This document shows, one piece after another, positions 27,879 to 39,691 of a stretch of DNA of 64,000 nucleotides. The first letter of the stretch is position 1, and each line of letters opens with the position of its first letter. The notes below the pieces were generated by a model. That model was given only the letters and a program-made list of their open reading frames with translations, had not been told where the DNA came from and did no database searches. Origin of the DNA: Hypericum androsaemum. Taxonomy: Eukaryota > Streptophyta > Magnoliopsida > Malpighiales > Hypericaceae. The stretch covers positions 13,634,092 to 13,698,091 of the forward strand of contig OZ023190.1 of assembly GCA_963995505.1 (NCBI GenBank), read 5' to 3'. The position numbers and the translations under genes were made by a program.

Positions 27879-28851
27879 TGTTGGAGAATTGGTTTAAAAA
27901 CCATGGAAGAGATGGCTCAATACATGTATTGGGTTTTGGGCCCAAGTGTTTAATTAGAGGGCGAATCCTAACTAAATACAATAACTAAATAATTAGTAGG
28001 CAACTTTGAGCTAATTTGTTTGGAGGTCACACCAATTGGATTTGGGTGTTTGTGAGATCAATACGAAGTTCGTTGATAGAGCTTCGTAACGATATGTGAC
28101 ACTTGCGAAAATCTAATTCTCGGGGTGAATGAAAATTGGCTTTAAAGGTGGTGGCTGCAGGTTGCACGATTGTGAGTTTGTGAGAATTGTTCCAGGTTCC
28201 AGGGCCTTATCTTTTCAGAGCTGGGCCGGACCTGTTGAAGCGATTCTCTACCCAACATCTGTTGGGCTTCCACTTGGACAAGCCCACGTTCTGGAACCTT
28301 CTCTTACCAAATTTCATTTGAATTTAAATTCATGAGTGGCCTATTAATTGTGGGAATTTTGTGGGTTTTGTAACAGCCAATTTAATGGGCGGATTAATGG
28401 CCCTATTAATTCTGGATTTGAATGTTGGAGGTCCTAGGCCCCCTATAAAAGGAGGCCTCCTCTTTCATTCCAAATTATCCCAAGTTCACACTCTTCCATG
28501 AGCTCTCTACCTCTCCCTCCTTAGCATAGCGTTTCACTCATTCATAAGAGTCGGAGTTCTACACCACCAAAGGTTCGAAAGGTGTACGAAAGTGCTTCCT
28601 TTCGTACACGTGATTGGGTGTTGTACCTTGGGAACTCTCTTACCCATGGAGGCCTGAAGCATATAGGCGGGTAATAAGAGTTTAAGGGCACACGGTTAAA
28701 CTGTGGCCTCGTCCAGGATTCAATCCGAAGGTCGCTACCTTGAAGACGACGTATTGTACACTTAGCCCAAAGTGTGATCGTGAGCATACTCTCACCATTC
28801 TTTTTTATATGCTCGTGTTAAAATCATAGTTTACTAATATTTGTTCCAACA
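27879..28851 (+). repeat. 5' LTR of the copia element (973 bp)
   Basis: It has TG...CA ends and a TATA box CTATAAAAGG at 28443-28452, followed by a CT-rich start region. Compared with the 3' LTR it lacks 6 bp near position 27922 and differs at roughly 18 sites counted by eye (about 2%). Confidence 0.93.
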
Positions 28852-30082
28852 ATCTTAAACTCTTATTAAATATTAGTAATTTATATCGAGGAGTAATCAG
28901 TAACATAGCATATGCACCTACGATCCGTTCTCCACTGTCATTTTTAAAATTGTAGTCGTAGCTTCATATTGCTTCAAAAACCAAAGTTACTGTGATCGTT
29001 AGTCATCTCAGAAACTATAGTTTTTTCACGTTGCTATCATTTGATACTCTGATAAAAAAATAATAGAAGGGATAATAAATTGATGAACAGTGAACACCAA
29101 CAATGTCTAATTTGATATATTTCTGTAACAGCTAGTACGTTAACCTTTTATGATTTAATGTTAGTGCGTCTTTTTGCTCCTTGCTTATGTAACGGAATAA
29201 TTAAAGAAAACAATTTAGTTAAAGTAGAATGAAAACGAAAAGTCCACATTTTGGAAAATCATTTTGGGTTTGTTGGTATTCTGTGAGCAATATATTATTT
29301 TTGAGAATGTGGATAAACACCTTGCTGGAAAATTTGACATTCACAATTGCTTGCTTCTGTGTGCAAATTGAATTGGAAAGCTGATTTAAGATTAAAATAT
29401 CATTAAATCATTTCATGAATAATTTGGCTTCCTATTATCCATGACCGTATGGAAATTAATTGGCTACTATATGTAACCGATTGGGGATTAATTTTGTACA
29501 GTTGAATAAGTAAATACGGTTTTGAGGTGTGCTGTAAGTGTTTACTGCGAGCACATATGAGGTTATTTAAATTGTGCTCAAAGTTATTACTTCCTTGCGT
29601 TTTTTGGCGTTTGATATGGCAAGGAAAATTTACATGTAGCCAGAGCGTATACAAGCGTTTAATTCGATATCTGCGTTACAGCTTAAAACATGTGTCATGT
29701 ATAGATAAGCATATAAATGTGGTGCATGCATGATATGCTATTAATTGACTTTGCCTCGTTGAGGAGGCGTAGGAGATCAGTAATTTATACATGGAAGTTT
29801 AGTAGCTTCTGAGCACTATATTTGGTGTGGGTTCTGTAACGTTCATACGTTCGATAAGGCCGTGAGGTTTTTTAAATCTTTTTTATTGAATAATCACTTG
29901 CTTGAGTTTTAACTCTATGTCGATGAGCTAAGGCATTTGAGTATTTTTATTCTGTTGTTTTATACTCGTCACCTGTCTGGTGTTCACTCACGTTGAACTT
30001 GCAATCCTGATTTTGAAGATCAATTTGTCTTCCAATAGGGATGATTTGAAAACTTAAATCAATTTGTGAAATTGATTGATAT

Positions 30083-30680
30083 GTGTTGGCTTTTTACAAC
30101 AACGTGAACGCTGAGGTTCCGATTATGAGGACTAGCGGCGCTGAGGTCGTGATGTCGGTTCTAAGAAACCAATTATCGTTTTCTCAATTTGAGAAATCGG
30201 AAAAACTCAAGGATAGTAATATCAAGAGGTGGCAACGAATGATGACGTTGTTCTTGACTACCTTGAGCTTGATCTGGTATCTCAAAGAGAGTAAACCCGA
30301 TGAGAATATTAGAGATCTTCATAAGACTCTTATCTGTGATGTTCTCCAAGTGGTGATGGTGATTGAAAGATTATCGCCATCTTAGAAGGTTTTTAAGATG
30401 TACCTCAAATACAAGAGGAAGATGATGAGTCTCGAGGATCTTTTGAGAAGGTTGCATATCGAGCAAGATAACCGAAAGATTAAATAGAAACCAAATGGCA
30501 TAGTTGCTAAGGGTTGCTACAAGTGTCATGCCGCTGAGGGCAAGAACAAGAAGCATGCTCATGCTAATGAGACAAGCTTGAGCTTCGACCTTGATGACAT
30601 GAACCCCATGGTCTTGTGTTGAGGTAAATTTTGTTGGTGGGTGGACACGGGGGCCACACGCCACATTTGTGCGAACAAAT
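30083..30680 (+). pseudogene. Copia gag and protease remnant
   Basis: Gag-like phrases FEKSEKLKDSN, KRWQRMMTLFLTTLSL and VVMVIERL are typical of the copia capsid. A YKRKMMSLEDLLRRLHIEQD linker follows, then a degenerate CCHC knuckle beginning GCYKCHA near 30515. Next comes the protease active site WWVDTGATRHICAN (30639-30680). A stop follows ERLSPS, another follows RKIK, and another precedes GKFCWW, so no full product is possible. Borders are approximate. Confidence 0.8.
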
Positions 30681-31089
30681 AGATATTCAAGACCTATCAA
30701 CTAGTGGATGATGAGAATTGCTACATGCAAAGATCGACAATATCCAAGGTTGAAGGCAAGAAGTGATAGGTGTGCTCAAGGTAACCTCGAGCTAGAGCCA
30801 ACACATATGTTGCATGTGCTTGAGATTTGGAAGAATCTCATCCCCGGAGCTATGCTCAACAAGAAAGACTTTCTTCTCGTGTTTGAGTCTGAAAAGTCAT
30901 TATGTTGAAGGAGAAAGTTTGTTGGCAAGGGTTATTTTGACCAACATCTTCAAAATGAGTGGAATGACTTTAGCCTCTAAGACAAAGTCTAATACATAGA
31001 TTAATGGAGGTGAGACTTGTCAGGTTGGCACTACTACTATTATAATGAATGTTGACGAGAATGCAGATCCTGCATATTCTCGTGAGTCA

Positions 31090-31700
31090 TTATAATTGTG
31101 AAATGGTATATTAGGCCACGTGAACAATAAGTCCTTACAAAGGCTTATGACACTAAACCTTTACCAAAGCTCAACATCGATCTTAAATACAAGTGCGAGT
31201 ATTGATTGATGATTGTTGTATTGTTATGTCTACTTGATGAGAAGTAAAGACGAAGTCATAGATCTATCATTCACTATAAGAATGAAGTCGAGAATCAACC
31301 TGGGAAGAAGATCAAGAATCTTCCAAGTTATGGGAGAAAGCTGTGCTTTCGGCCAACTATGTGCTCAATAGAGTATCACACAAAAAAGTTGGATAAAACA
31401 CCTTACGAATTATGGAAAGGTCATGCGCCTAGCTATAAATTCCTAAGCGTTTGGGGATGTCTTGCTAAGGTTCCGATCCCACCTCCTAAAAGGACAAGGA
31501 TAGGACCCAAGACGGTGGATTGTGTGTGTATCGATTATGCACAAGATAGTGCTGTATATCGATTCTTGGTACACAAGTCAGATAACTCTGATGTCCACGT
31601 AAATACTATCATAGAAGCTATGGATGCTTCATTCTTTGAGAAAATTTTTCCTCACAAAGCTCGAACTGGTGTTGACCGTCAAGTTGACCAAAGTGGGAGC
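31090..31700 (+). pseudogene. Copia integrase remnant, internally deleted
   Basis: A GAG-pre-integrase-like LGHVNNKSLQRL phrase near 31110 is followed almost directly by pieces of the C-terminal integrase region. Most of the DDE core is missing. The recognisable C-terminal part reads KLDKTPYELWKGHAPSYKFL, VWGCLAKVPIP and KRTRIGPKTVDCV (31380-31550). Several stops and frame changes occur between them. Confidence 0.8.
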
Positions 31701-31739
31701 AATGTGGGGGGAAAGGAACCTCAAGATGAAGTTGAAGTG

Positions 31740-33352
31740 CCTAGACGTGGTAAACGGGCTAGAAAAGAAAAGTCCTTCGGATCAGATTTCCTAACATATC
31801 TGTTAGAAAAAGATCCTGTAACCTACAAAGAAGCAATGTCTTCTACAGACTCTGCTCTTTGGAAGAAAGCGGTGAATAGTGAGATAGAGTCTATCTTACA
31901 TAATCACACTTGGGAACTAGTAGATCTACCTCCGGGTAGTAAACCACTAGGCCATAAGTGGATTTTCAAAAAAAAAAGATGAAGCCTGATGGCACAGTGG
32001 ATAAGTACAAGGCAAGACTTGTTGTTAAAGGCTACAAGCAAATTGAGCGTGTTGATTATTTTGACACATATGCTCCTGTCTCCAGGAAAACGTCTATTAG
32101 GTTAGTCATAGCTTTGGCGGCTTTGTTTAACCTAGAGATCCATCAAATGGATGTGAAGACGACCTTCCTTAATGGAGATTTGGAAGAGGAGATTTACATG
32201 GAACAACCCGAAGGGTTTGTGGTTCCAGGCAAGGAACATAAGGTGTGTAATCTTGTAAAATCCTTGTATGGACTAAAACAAGTACCTAAACAATGGCATG
32301 AAAAGTTTGATAGTGTAATGCTATCTAACGAGTTTCAGATAAACCAATGTGATAAATGTGTCTACGTGAAAGGAGATGATAACGACTATGTGATAGTTTG
32401 TCTCTACGTAGATGACATGTTGATCGTGGGTAATAATGATAATATCAAAATTACCAAGAGAATGTTGTCACAAAATTTTGACATGAAAGACTTGGGATAA
32501 GCTGATGTAATATTTGGAATGAAAATCACCAAGACTTCAGAAGGTTACGCGCTTTCCCAAGGTCACTATGTCGAAAAGATACTTGACAAATTTTATAAGG
32601 ATAGCAATGTAATTGCGAGAACTCCTATGGAAGTGGCGTCAAGTCTCTGCAAGAATCGTGGAGAGAGTGTGAGACAACTAGATTATTCTAGAGTTATAGA
32701 CAGTCTAATGTATCTCATGGACTATACTAGACCAGATATTGCAAACTCGGTAAACAGATTATCGAGATATACGAGTAATTTCAATCATGAACATTGGAAA
32801 ACGATAGTTAGAGTCCTTAGATACCTAAGGCACACTGCTAACTGTGGATTACACTATACGAGACATTCCGCCGTTCTGGAAGGGTATTCAGACGCGAACT
32901 GGATCTCGGACTCCAAGAATATAAAATCCACGAGTGGATACGTATTTATAATTGGAGGTGCAGCGATCTCGTGGAGATCATGCAAACAAACTTGCATTGC
33001 TAGATCAACTATGAAATCTGAATTCATAGCGTTCGATCTAGCAGCTGAAGAGGCGGATTAGCTCCGTAGTTTCTTGGAGGACATCCCCATGTGGTCAAAA
33101 CCAGTGCCTCCCATTAGCGTGCACTGTGATAGTCAATCAGCTATCGGAAGAGCACAAAATAATGTGTATAATGGAAAGTCTAGACACATACGTCGTAGAC
33201 ATAAATCCGTGAAAATGTTATTGAGAATGGGTGTGATATCTTTAGACTATGTAAAGTCAAAAGAGAACATCGCAGATCCATTAACTAAAGGTCTAACGAG
33301 AGACCAAGTTGAGGTATCATCGAGGGGAATGGGGTTAAAGCCCACGAAATGA
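31740..33352 (+). pseudogene. Copia reverse transcriptase and RNase H remnant
   Basis: The RT core is recognisable over 31860-32800: WKKAVNSEIESI, HTWELVDLPPGSKPLGHKWI, KARLVVKGYKQ, IHQMDVKTTFLNG, SLYGLKQ and catalytic YVDDM (32407-32421). RNase H follows ([30 protein letters not shown]), up to 33352. Inactivating lesions: a frameshift at a 10-A run (31968-31977), TAA at 32498-32500 where GAA is usual (DLG-E-ADV), and TAG at 33059-33061 where Trp is usual (EEAD-W-LRSFLEDI). It is otherwise well conserved. Confidence 0.92.
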
Positions 33353-33950
33353 TCTAAACCCATGATGGCAACCCAACCTGGATCGTAAATCCCGATCTGC
33401 AGGTTCAAAGGGACAACCGAATTATGAGGCTAGGGTCGAACAAAGCACTCGAGAAATTGAGTTCCTTTCCTATTCCTATGATGAAAGAGTGATAGACCTG
33501 TCCATCGGAAGGTTAAGCTATACGCTTTTAATGATCCTTATACTTTGAGTATATATATAAGTGGGGTATGGCAGGATACTCCTTATAAGAGATCGCCTAT
33601 ATCGAATGTGAAGGGGCCGCTTCTATGAGATGAGTTAAGGGCTAAATCTCTAGAGCATTCGATGAAGTTTTCAAGGCAGTCCAGGGCCAAAATGGACAAC
33701 AACGAAAGAACCAAGTAGTAGTTTGAGAAGGAGTTGTGTGAGTACCTTTGTCTTGGTATACATAAAAACCCCGAACAGTTCAAGGCATCGCGTCCACTGG
33801 TTGGCAAGTATATCTGAAGGTATTTTACTAAGGAAGGTTCAAGGCTTTCAACCACCTTTCCTGATGCAACAAATTCTCACAGAACTCCATGTTGCATGTA
33901 GCATTGGTAGGCTCATGTCATATAAGCCATTTTGCATTCATGTGGGGGAT

Positions 33951-34929
33951 TGTTGGAGAATTGGTTTAAAAACCATGGAAGAGATGGCTCAATACAAGTG
34001 AGTGTATTAGGTTTTGGGCCCAAGTGTTTAATTAGAGGGCGATTTCTAATTAAATACAATAACTAAATAATTAGTAGACAACTTTGAGCTAATTTGTTTG
34101 GAGGTCACACCAATTGGATTTGGGTGTTTGTGAGATCAATACGAAGTTCGTTGATAGAGCTTCGTAACGATATGTGACACTTGCGAAAATCTAATTCTCG
34201 GGGTGAATGAAAATTGGCTTTAAAGGTGGTGGCTGCAGGTTGCACGATTGTGAGTTTGTGAGAATTGTTCCAGGTTCCAGGGCCTTATCTTTTCAGAGCT
34301 GGGCCGGACCTGTTGAAGCGATTCTCGACCCTACATCTGTTGGGCTTCCACTTGGACAAGCCCATGTTCTGGAACCTTCTCTTACCAAATTTCATTTGAA
34401 TTTAAATTCATGAGTGGCCTATTAATTGTGGGAATTTTGTGGGTTTTGTAACAGCCAATTTAATGGGCGGGTTAATGGCCCTATTAATTCTGGATTTGAA
34501 TGTTGGAGGTCCTAGGCCCCCTATAAAAGGAGGCCTCCTCTTTCATTCCAAATCATCCCATGCTCACACTCTTCCATGCGCTCTCTACCTCTCCCTCCTT
34601 AGCATAGCGTTTCACTCATTCATAAGAGTCGGAGTTCTACACCACCAAAGGTTCGAAAGGTGTACAAAAGTGTTTCCTTTCGTACACGTGATTGGGCGTT
34701 GTACCTTGGGAACTCTCTTACCCATGGAGGCCTGAAGCATATAGGCGGGTAATAAGAGTTTAAGGGCACACGGTTAAACTGTGGCCTCGTCCAGGATTCA
34801 ATCCGAAGGTCGCTACCTTGAAGACGACGTATTGCACACTTAGCCCAAAGTGTGATCGTGAGCATACTCTCACCATTCTCTTTTATATGCTCGTGTTAAA
34901 ATCATAGTTTACTAATATTTGTTCCAACA
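33951..34929 (+). repeat. 3' LTR of the copia element (979 bp)
   Basis: Same ends as the 5' LTR; TATA box CTATAAAAGG at 34521-34530. It carries GTGAGT (an extra 6 bp) after CAATACAA, where the 5' LTR has CAATACAT. Confidence 0.93.
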
Positions 34930-34934
34930 ACACA

Positions 34935-35221
34935 TTCCAATGCCTCGAACTCTATACATTATTAAGCTAGAACAACTCTATTCACTTAGTTTAAATAATA
35001 AATTTTACTTACTAAAATTTAACATATTTATATTCCTGTAATTCAAATAGAAAAAAATATATCTACATAATCATTTTTTTCAATACAGAAGATTATTGCA
35101 TTAAGGAGGATTTGTTACCATCCAAATCCAATACAACCCAAGCGCGGATATTGTTTTAAAAATATATAGATATGGTCTGATCGGAGTTGGATTGGGTGCT
35201 GGTAACATGAACCGAGCAGTA
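34935..35221. other. AT-rich spacer
   Basis: No gene or defined repeat seen. Confidence 0.4.
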
Positions 35222-35455
35222 CTAATCGGAATAATATAGGGATCGACGGCACATCACCACGGCGGCACACATGGACGGCACATCACTACGGTGGCACACA
35301 TGAACGACACATCACAACGGCACAACAATTCTTTTTATAAATTGGTGTGCCGTTGGATGTGCCACAGGGATGATGTGCCATTGTGATGTGTCGCTGGTGT
35401 AATGTGCCACCGGGGATGATGTGCCGCCGGTCCCATGTTGTTCCGATTGATGTTT
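35222..35455. repeat. Foldback-type inverted repeat built of tandem GGCACATCA motifs
   Basis: The two halves are imperfect reverse complements. The left begins AATCGGAATAATATAGGGAT and the right, read inward, AATCGGAACAACATGGGAC; both continue into several copies of GGCACATCA(C/T)(C/T)ACGG(C/T)GGCACA. They meet at a short AT-rich loop near TTTTTATAAATTG (35332-35344). Each arm is about 110 bp. No transposase is encoded and no target duplication was found. Confidence 0.65.
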
Positions 35456-36408
35456 CTGAGGGTTCAACAACACCGAATCTAACCCGAGTCTGATTGATTA
35501 GATCGAGACCCAATACTAAAATTGAATCACTTTTGTAACAAAATACGTAGAGCGATAGTGTTGATCATTAATCAGACTGGTCAAACCAAGAGACGGAAGA
35601 AAATACGGATCGGCTTCCTGTCCGTTTTTTAAATCATTGCATGCGGGTTGGTATGAGTGGAGTGCTCTGTGAAAGTCCATTGACAAATGGAATGGGATAT
35701 CCAATTCAACGGGAATCAGAATCCGGGGAAAAGCGCAGGAGAAAAATTGCTGACTTGTTACTTGATGTCCGTGATGATCAGAAGATACTTTCGTTCGTTG
35801 CCTTCCAGACGCTCATTGTTATTTACTTTTGGAGGTTTTTTTTGAGAAACTTCATTTTATTTGAGGATTGTTTTGAAAAATTGCACTAGGACAATTTAAC
35901 AACACCGAAGTACAACCTTTGTCTAGTTGGCGTGCCACGCAGGCATAAAATGGAAATATTTTGAGTTCTGAAAGTCGGACATCTGCCTGTGAAGTTCCAT
36001 TGGAACCACATAGACCATTTTGATGAATTTTAAACACGTGTATATGTGTCAAACAGTCAAACCATATAATACTTGTTGAAATGCAAAAAAATAACGTGTT
36101 GGGAGCTTGGGTTGACTGGAACGATCATTGAAATACCTGGACGTGGACGTCAACTTGTTTTGGCTGGGTACGCTCAAGTCGACTTTGGTGCCCTCAGCCT
36201 CAAGTGAGGTAAAACTTCCTCAGGTCAGGTTAGATACTTGTTAAGGATAGAAGATTTTTCTCAAGTCAGGTCACTCACTTGGAGAGGTCGGATGCTCATT
36301 GGCTTGAGGGAGCTGCCTCACAATACCTTTGGAGCAAGTGAGCATGTGGCGTCCATCCCTTTGGAGTAGGTGAGGTGCCTATCTTTCCCAATTGGAAGAA
36401 GCCAAAAT
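35456..36408. other. No gene recognised
   Basis: The short open frame 35641-35889 (+) has no recognisable motif. From about 36097 (TGTTGGGAGCTTGGG) onward the sequence may belong to a degenerate LTR: a TATA-like CTATATAAGTAGG lies at 37183-37195, but no matching end was found. Confidence 0.35.
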
Positions 36409-36526
36409 CGGTGCCACGTGAGGTAAGCAAACCCGGTGCCAAGTGAGGGCAGAAAACCCAGTGCCGAGTGAGGGCAGGAAACCCGGTGCAAGTGGAGGAA
36501 GCAAACCCGGCGCCAAGTGAAGGCGG
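36409..36526. repeat. 25-bp minisatellite, about 4.8 units
   Basis: Units start at 36409, 36434, 36459, 36484 (24 bp) and 36508 (partial), each of the form CGGTGCCAAGTGAGGGCAG followed by AAAACC with substitutions. Confidence 0.8.
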
Positions 36527-38335
36527 TTGAAGGGGGTTTCGGCTTTGTGCACTAAAATGATCATATCTTTTGACTCGGACCTTAGATTGAAATTATTCAA
36601 GTTGCTATGCAAAGCTAAGACATAGAGGTATAAATTTGTGGCTATGACTTATTCAAATACGGAGCAGAGGGATGTCAAAAAGCCGCTTGAAGAAAATATG
36701 GCAATGAGTAAGGCACCGAATGAGGCGCCTATTGAAGTCACCCAAACCTAGCGCCTATTGAGGACACTAAATGGGGTGCTGACTGCCCTTACCTCAAGTA
36801 GGGAGTTGGTTTCCTTTTGCGTCAAGTGGGACGCCGATCTCTTAAGGTTAAATGTGGTGCCCAGTGTACGTAAGGTAAGGTGGAAGAGACTCGGTCAGAG
36901 CAGACTTTACATAGGGAGACGGGAATACAAAGAGACCGAGTTTGAGGCTGACTCTTGAGGGAGTTGGAGAAGCTCTAGGACACTCGGTGCACTCGAATGC
37001 TTGGCAGATAAGGATAAGCATGGAGTCCCCGAGGAAGATGAGATAAGCTCAAGGAGGTCAGATAAGCTTCGGGGTCTTCAAACTCGATCCGGATAGGGAT
37101 AAGGATTGGCGAGGATAAGCGTTGGAATCTCTGAGTCCGACTACAACACGGCTAGGATGAAGCTGAGGCGGTCTTCTTTTTCTATATAAGTAGGGTAAGA
37201 GGCGAGCAGAAAGGACATTTACAAATCGACCACAAAATATATTACAAGCTTTGGCTTTTTATCTTAGTTTAGTCAGTATGTGATAGTAGTCCCGGCTTCG
37301 GCCACCCTTTTTTACCCTTAGCACCTTGGGACGAGCACTCCAGACCGTCACGAGATCAATCGACGTTCTCACAATTTTTCCACTTAGGAGTACTACAATT
37401 GAGTTTTTCCTCATCGTTTTACAAACTCCACTGCTCTCTTTGGTTCGAAGCATTTTGAACGAAGGTTAAAATTTTTGTCACTTCGTACGATTGATGTTTT
37501 AATAGTTGTTTTTTAGTTGTATTTAGTAATGATTTGTTATTCAGTTTTTTTCCTATAATACTTAGTATCTGGATATTACTACTGTATCAACTAATTTAAT
37601 TTTGAGCTGAATAAACTTTTAAAAAATAACAATACTCTTTTAATAAATATTTAACATGGATACTTCTTAACTAAATTTTCACAATCGAATGGACGTCGTC
37701 CATTGTATTTGCCAATATGTCCCCGCCGCAATTGGGGGTAGGTCCTTGGATCTCAGTGCAGGGCAGGTGACACATGCATGAATGACTCGCCATTTACGAT
37801 CCGATCCAAATTGGGCTAAACCTTATCGAGCCCATTCCGTCGAGCTCCTAGACGCACATAAGACGACAAGCAATTGATGCCCTCGTGGGACAGGAATCAA
37901 TAAGTCCATGTTCCCCTGACATTCGTTACCAGCAGCTGGGCCTGACTGCGGGCCGGTTCATATGAGGCAAACTTGTGGTTCATGTTAGTTCGTGGCTCTA
38001 TGGTTCATGAACCATAATTTGAATTGCGGATCGGCGGACTGATTACAGTTTATGATCGGCCGATCGGAGACCATCTGATGGTTCAAAATCTTGTGGTTGA
38101 AATTTTATCTAAAATTGCACATACAATTGTTTTTTATAGTTTATTATGGAACAGGATACGATTTTCTCCATGCATAAATATATGCATATATTTTTCTATT
38201 TGGTCCATCGTCCTCCAACAATCTAAATATTTTACCGTGTGATACGACTAGTTTGACTATTAATGTTGGTGTGAATTTGTGTAATTCAATTACATTTTCT
38301 CCCCGCATATATTGAAAGGACAAGGCAATTTCTCG
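36527..38335. other. Probable degenerate retroelement (LTR-like) sequence and spacer
   Basis: 36100-37200 is rich in AAGTGAGG/GGATAAG phrases and contains CTATATAAGTAGG, suggesting an old LTR promoter. No TG/CA-bounded pair or target duplication could be found. 37500-38330 is AT-rich with nothing recognisable. Confidence 0.3.
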
Positions 38336-38431
38336 CCCAACGGCACAATGCATTTTAAATATCTAAAAGGTTAATAGTTCAAACCCTAGTATGGGTGTAA
38401 AATTTACCTTTCAAAAAAAAGGAAAAAAAAA
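38336..38431 (+). mobile_element. SINE-like element (same family as 41067)
   Basis: The 5' part CGCCCAACGGCACAATGCAT parallels GGCCCAACTGCATAGGCAT at 41081. A B-box-like TAGTTCAAACCCTAG follows, then the shared 3' end TTTACCTTTCAAAAAAAA. Confidence 0.5.
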
Positions 38432-38447
38432 CTTATGAACATATAAT

Positions 38448-38879
38448 TTAGGGGTGACACAATTCCGGAATCTCCGAGTACGATTCTGGAACCGCCAGTC
38501 ATAAGGTTTCAAAAATGTGAAACTGCATTTGGAACCTTAAAATCAGGTATCAGGACAGTTTCTGACACCTCTGGTTACACGGTTCCATTATTTATATTTT
38601 TTGATTTATTTAGAAGAAAATAAATTATGTATCACTACTTCAAAGAAATTAAAGAGAGAATTGATTATGAATTGTATTATTTTTTAAGAATGAAAAGGGT
38701 TGACTATGGCATAGAATTTTAAGTTACGATTTCAGAAGCAGCCGATTATAGTTCCAGAACAAACTTTAAACGGAACCTTTTTAAAAGATACACTAACAAT
38801 TTTTGGAATCTTGACCCCGGTTATCGGAATCTACGGTTCTAAAACTTCCGGTTTTCAGTAGGAATAAGGTCACCGCTAA
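38448..38879. mobile_element. Candidate TIR element (MITE-like)
   Basis: Left TTAGGGGTGACACAATTCC; right read inward TTAGCGGTGACCTTATTCC. The interior repeats GGAACC/TTCCGG-type phrases and is non-coding. No clear target duplication. Confidence 0.45.
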
Positions 38880-39691
38880 TCATAGACAAATCACCAATTG
38901 ATAAAAATGTTAAAGACAGGTACTAGTGTCTAATGAGAAACGGTGAGTCTAAAGAGATGATGAGGACTGCAACAGGGACAACCCAATGGAAAACGGCAGA
39001 GGGTCCATTTCGTGATAATGAGAGAACGTGGGTGGCGCTCTAAATTTCTTGCTCCACTTTTCGCCGGTTGCTTTTTGTTTCAGTGTACATTTTAGGCAGT
39101 GGCGGTCCGGGAGAAGGGGCACTTTTTTCGAAATTTATATTATCCCGAATATCCGATCAAATACCAGTCCGGATCATATCATTTAAGAAGTCAAAGTTTT
39201 AAAAAAAATACGACACATATGATTAAGTTGTATAAATTTCTTATTCGTTGATATTCATGATCGGGAATGATACTTTTAATATCGAATGATTAAAACTACC
39301 ACAAAGCATTTTAAAATCCGTAGTTCGATCAGAAGTTTGATCAGTTGGACCGTGATCCAAAATTAATACTATGTTATTTATGCAAAAATAGAAGAACAGT
39401 CAGACCGGTGGTCGTTGAGCACAAGTTTAACCAATCGGACTAGCTAGATTACATAATTAGACTAACCAGTATAGACCAAATTGCCTAAATTTATTTTGAA
39501 ATAATTTTCCCCAAGTTTTGTTAGATTAAATTATGATTTCGATGATTTTCAACGATAATTTTACAACAAAATAATAGGATATACTATTATTTGACATTTT
39601 AATATTAAATGTAATCATTTAATAAAATATTATCAAAAGTTCGGAAAGACAAAAAATGAAAAATATCCTACTCGCATCTCCATTCGTTTTT
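38880..39691. other. AT-rich spacer
   Basis: 39310-39480 has phrases such as CAGTCAGACCGG that resemble the hAT-like MITE family A, but no ends could be defined. No gene is seen. Confidence 0.35.

Larger units (their letters stand above)
27879..34929 (+). mobile_element. Ty1/copia LTR retrotransposon, structurally complete, coding-defective (7.05 kb)
   Basis: Bounded by near-identical LTRs (27879-28851 and 33951-34929) that start TGTTGGAGAATT and end TTCCAACA, with a perfect 5-bp target duplication ACACA at 27874-27878 and 34930-34934. A polypurine tract GTGGGGGA abuts the 3' LTR. The gene order gag, protease, integrase, reverse transcriptase, RNase H is diagnostic of Ty1/copia. Every reading frame is damaged. 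No recognisable tRNA primer-binding site follows the 5' LTR, and the leader before gag is unusually long (about 1.2 kb). Confidence 0.95.

Noticed and set aside
35641..35889. 82-codon plus-strand frame with a basic stretch (GEKRRRKIADLLLD)
   Set aside because: Isolated, low similarity to anything I know and surrounded by repeats; not supportable as a gene.
36097..37440. Solo LTR spanning TGTTGGGAGC to about 37440
   Set aside because: A promoter-like core is visible, but no matching CA end and no target duplication were found, so it is kept only as a low-confidence note.
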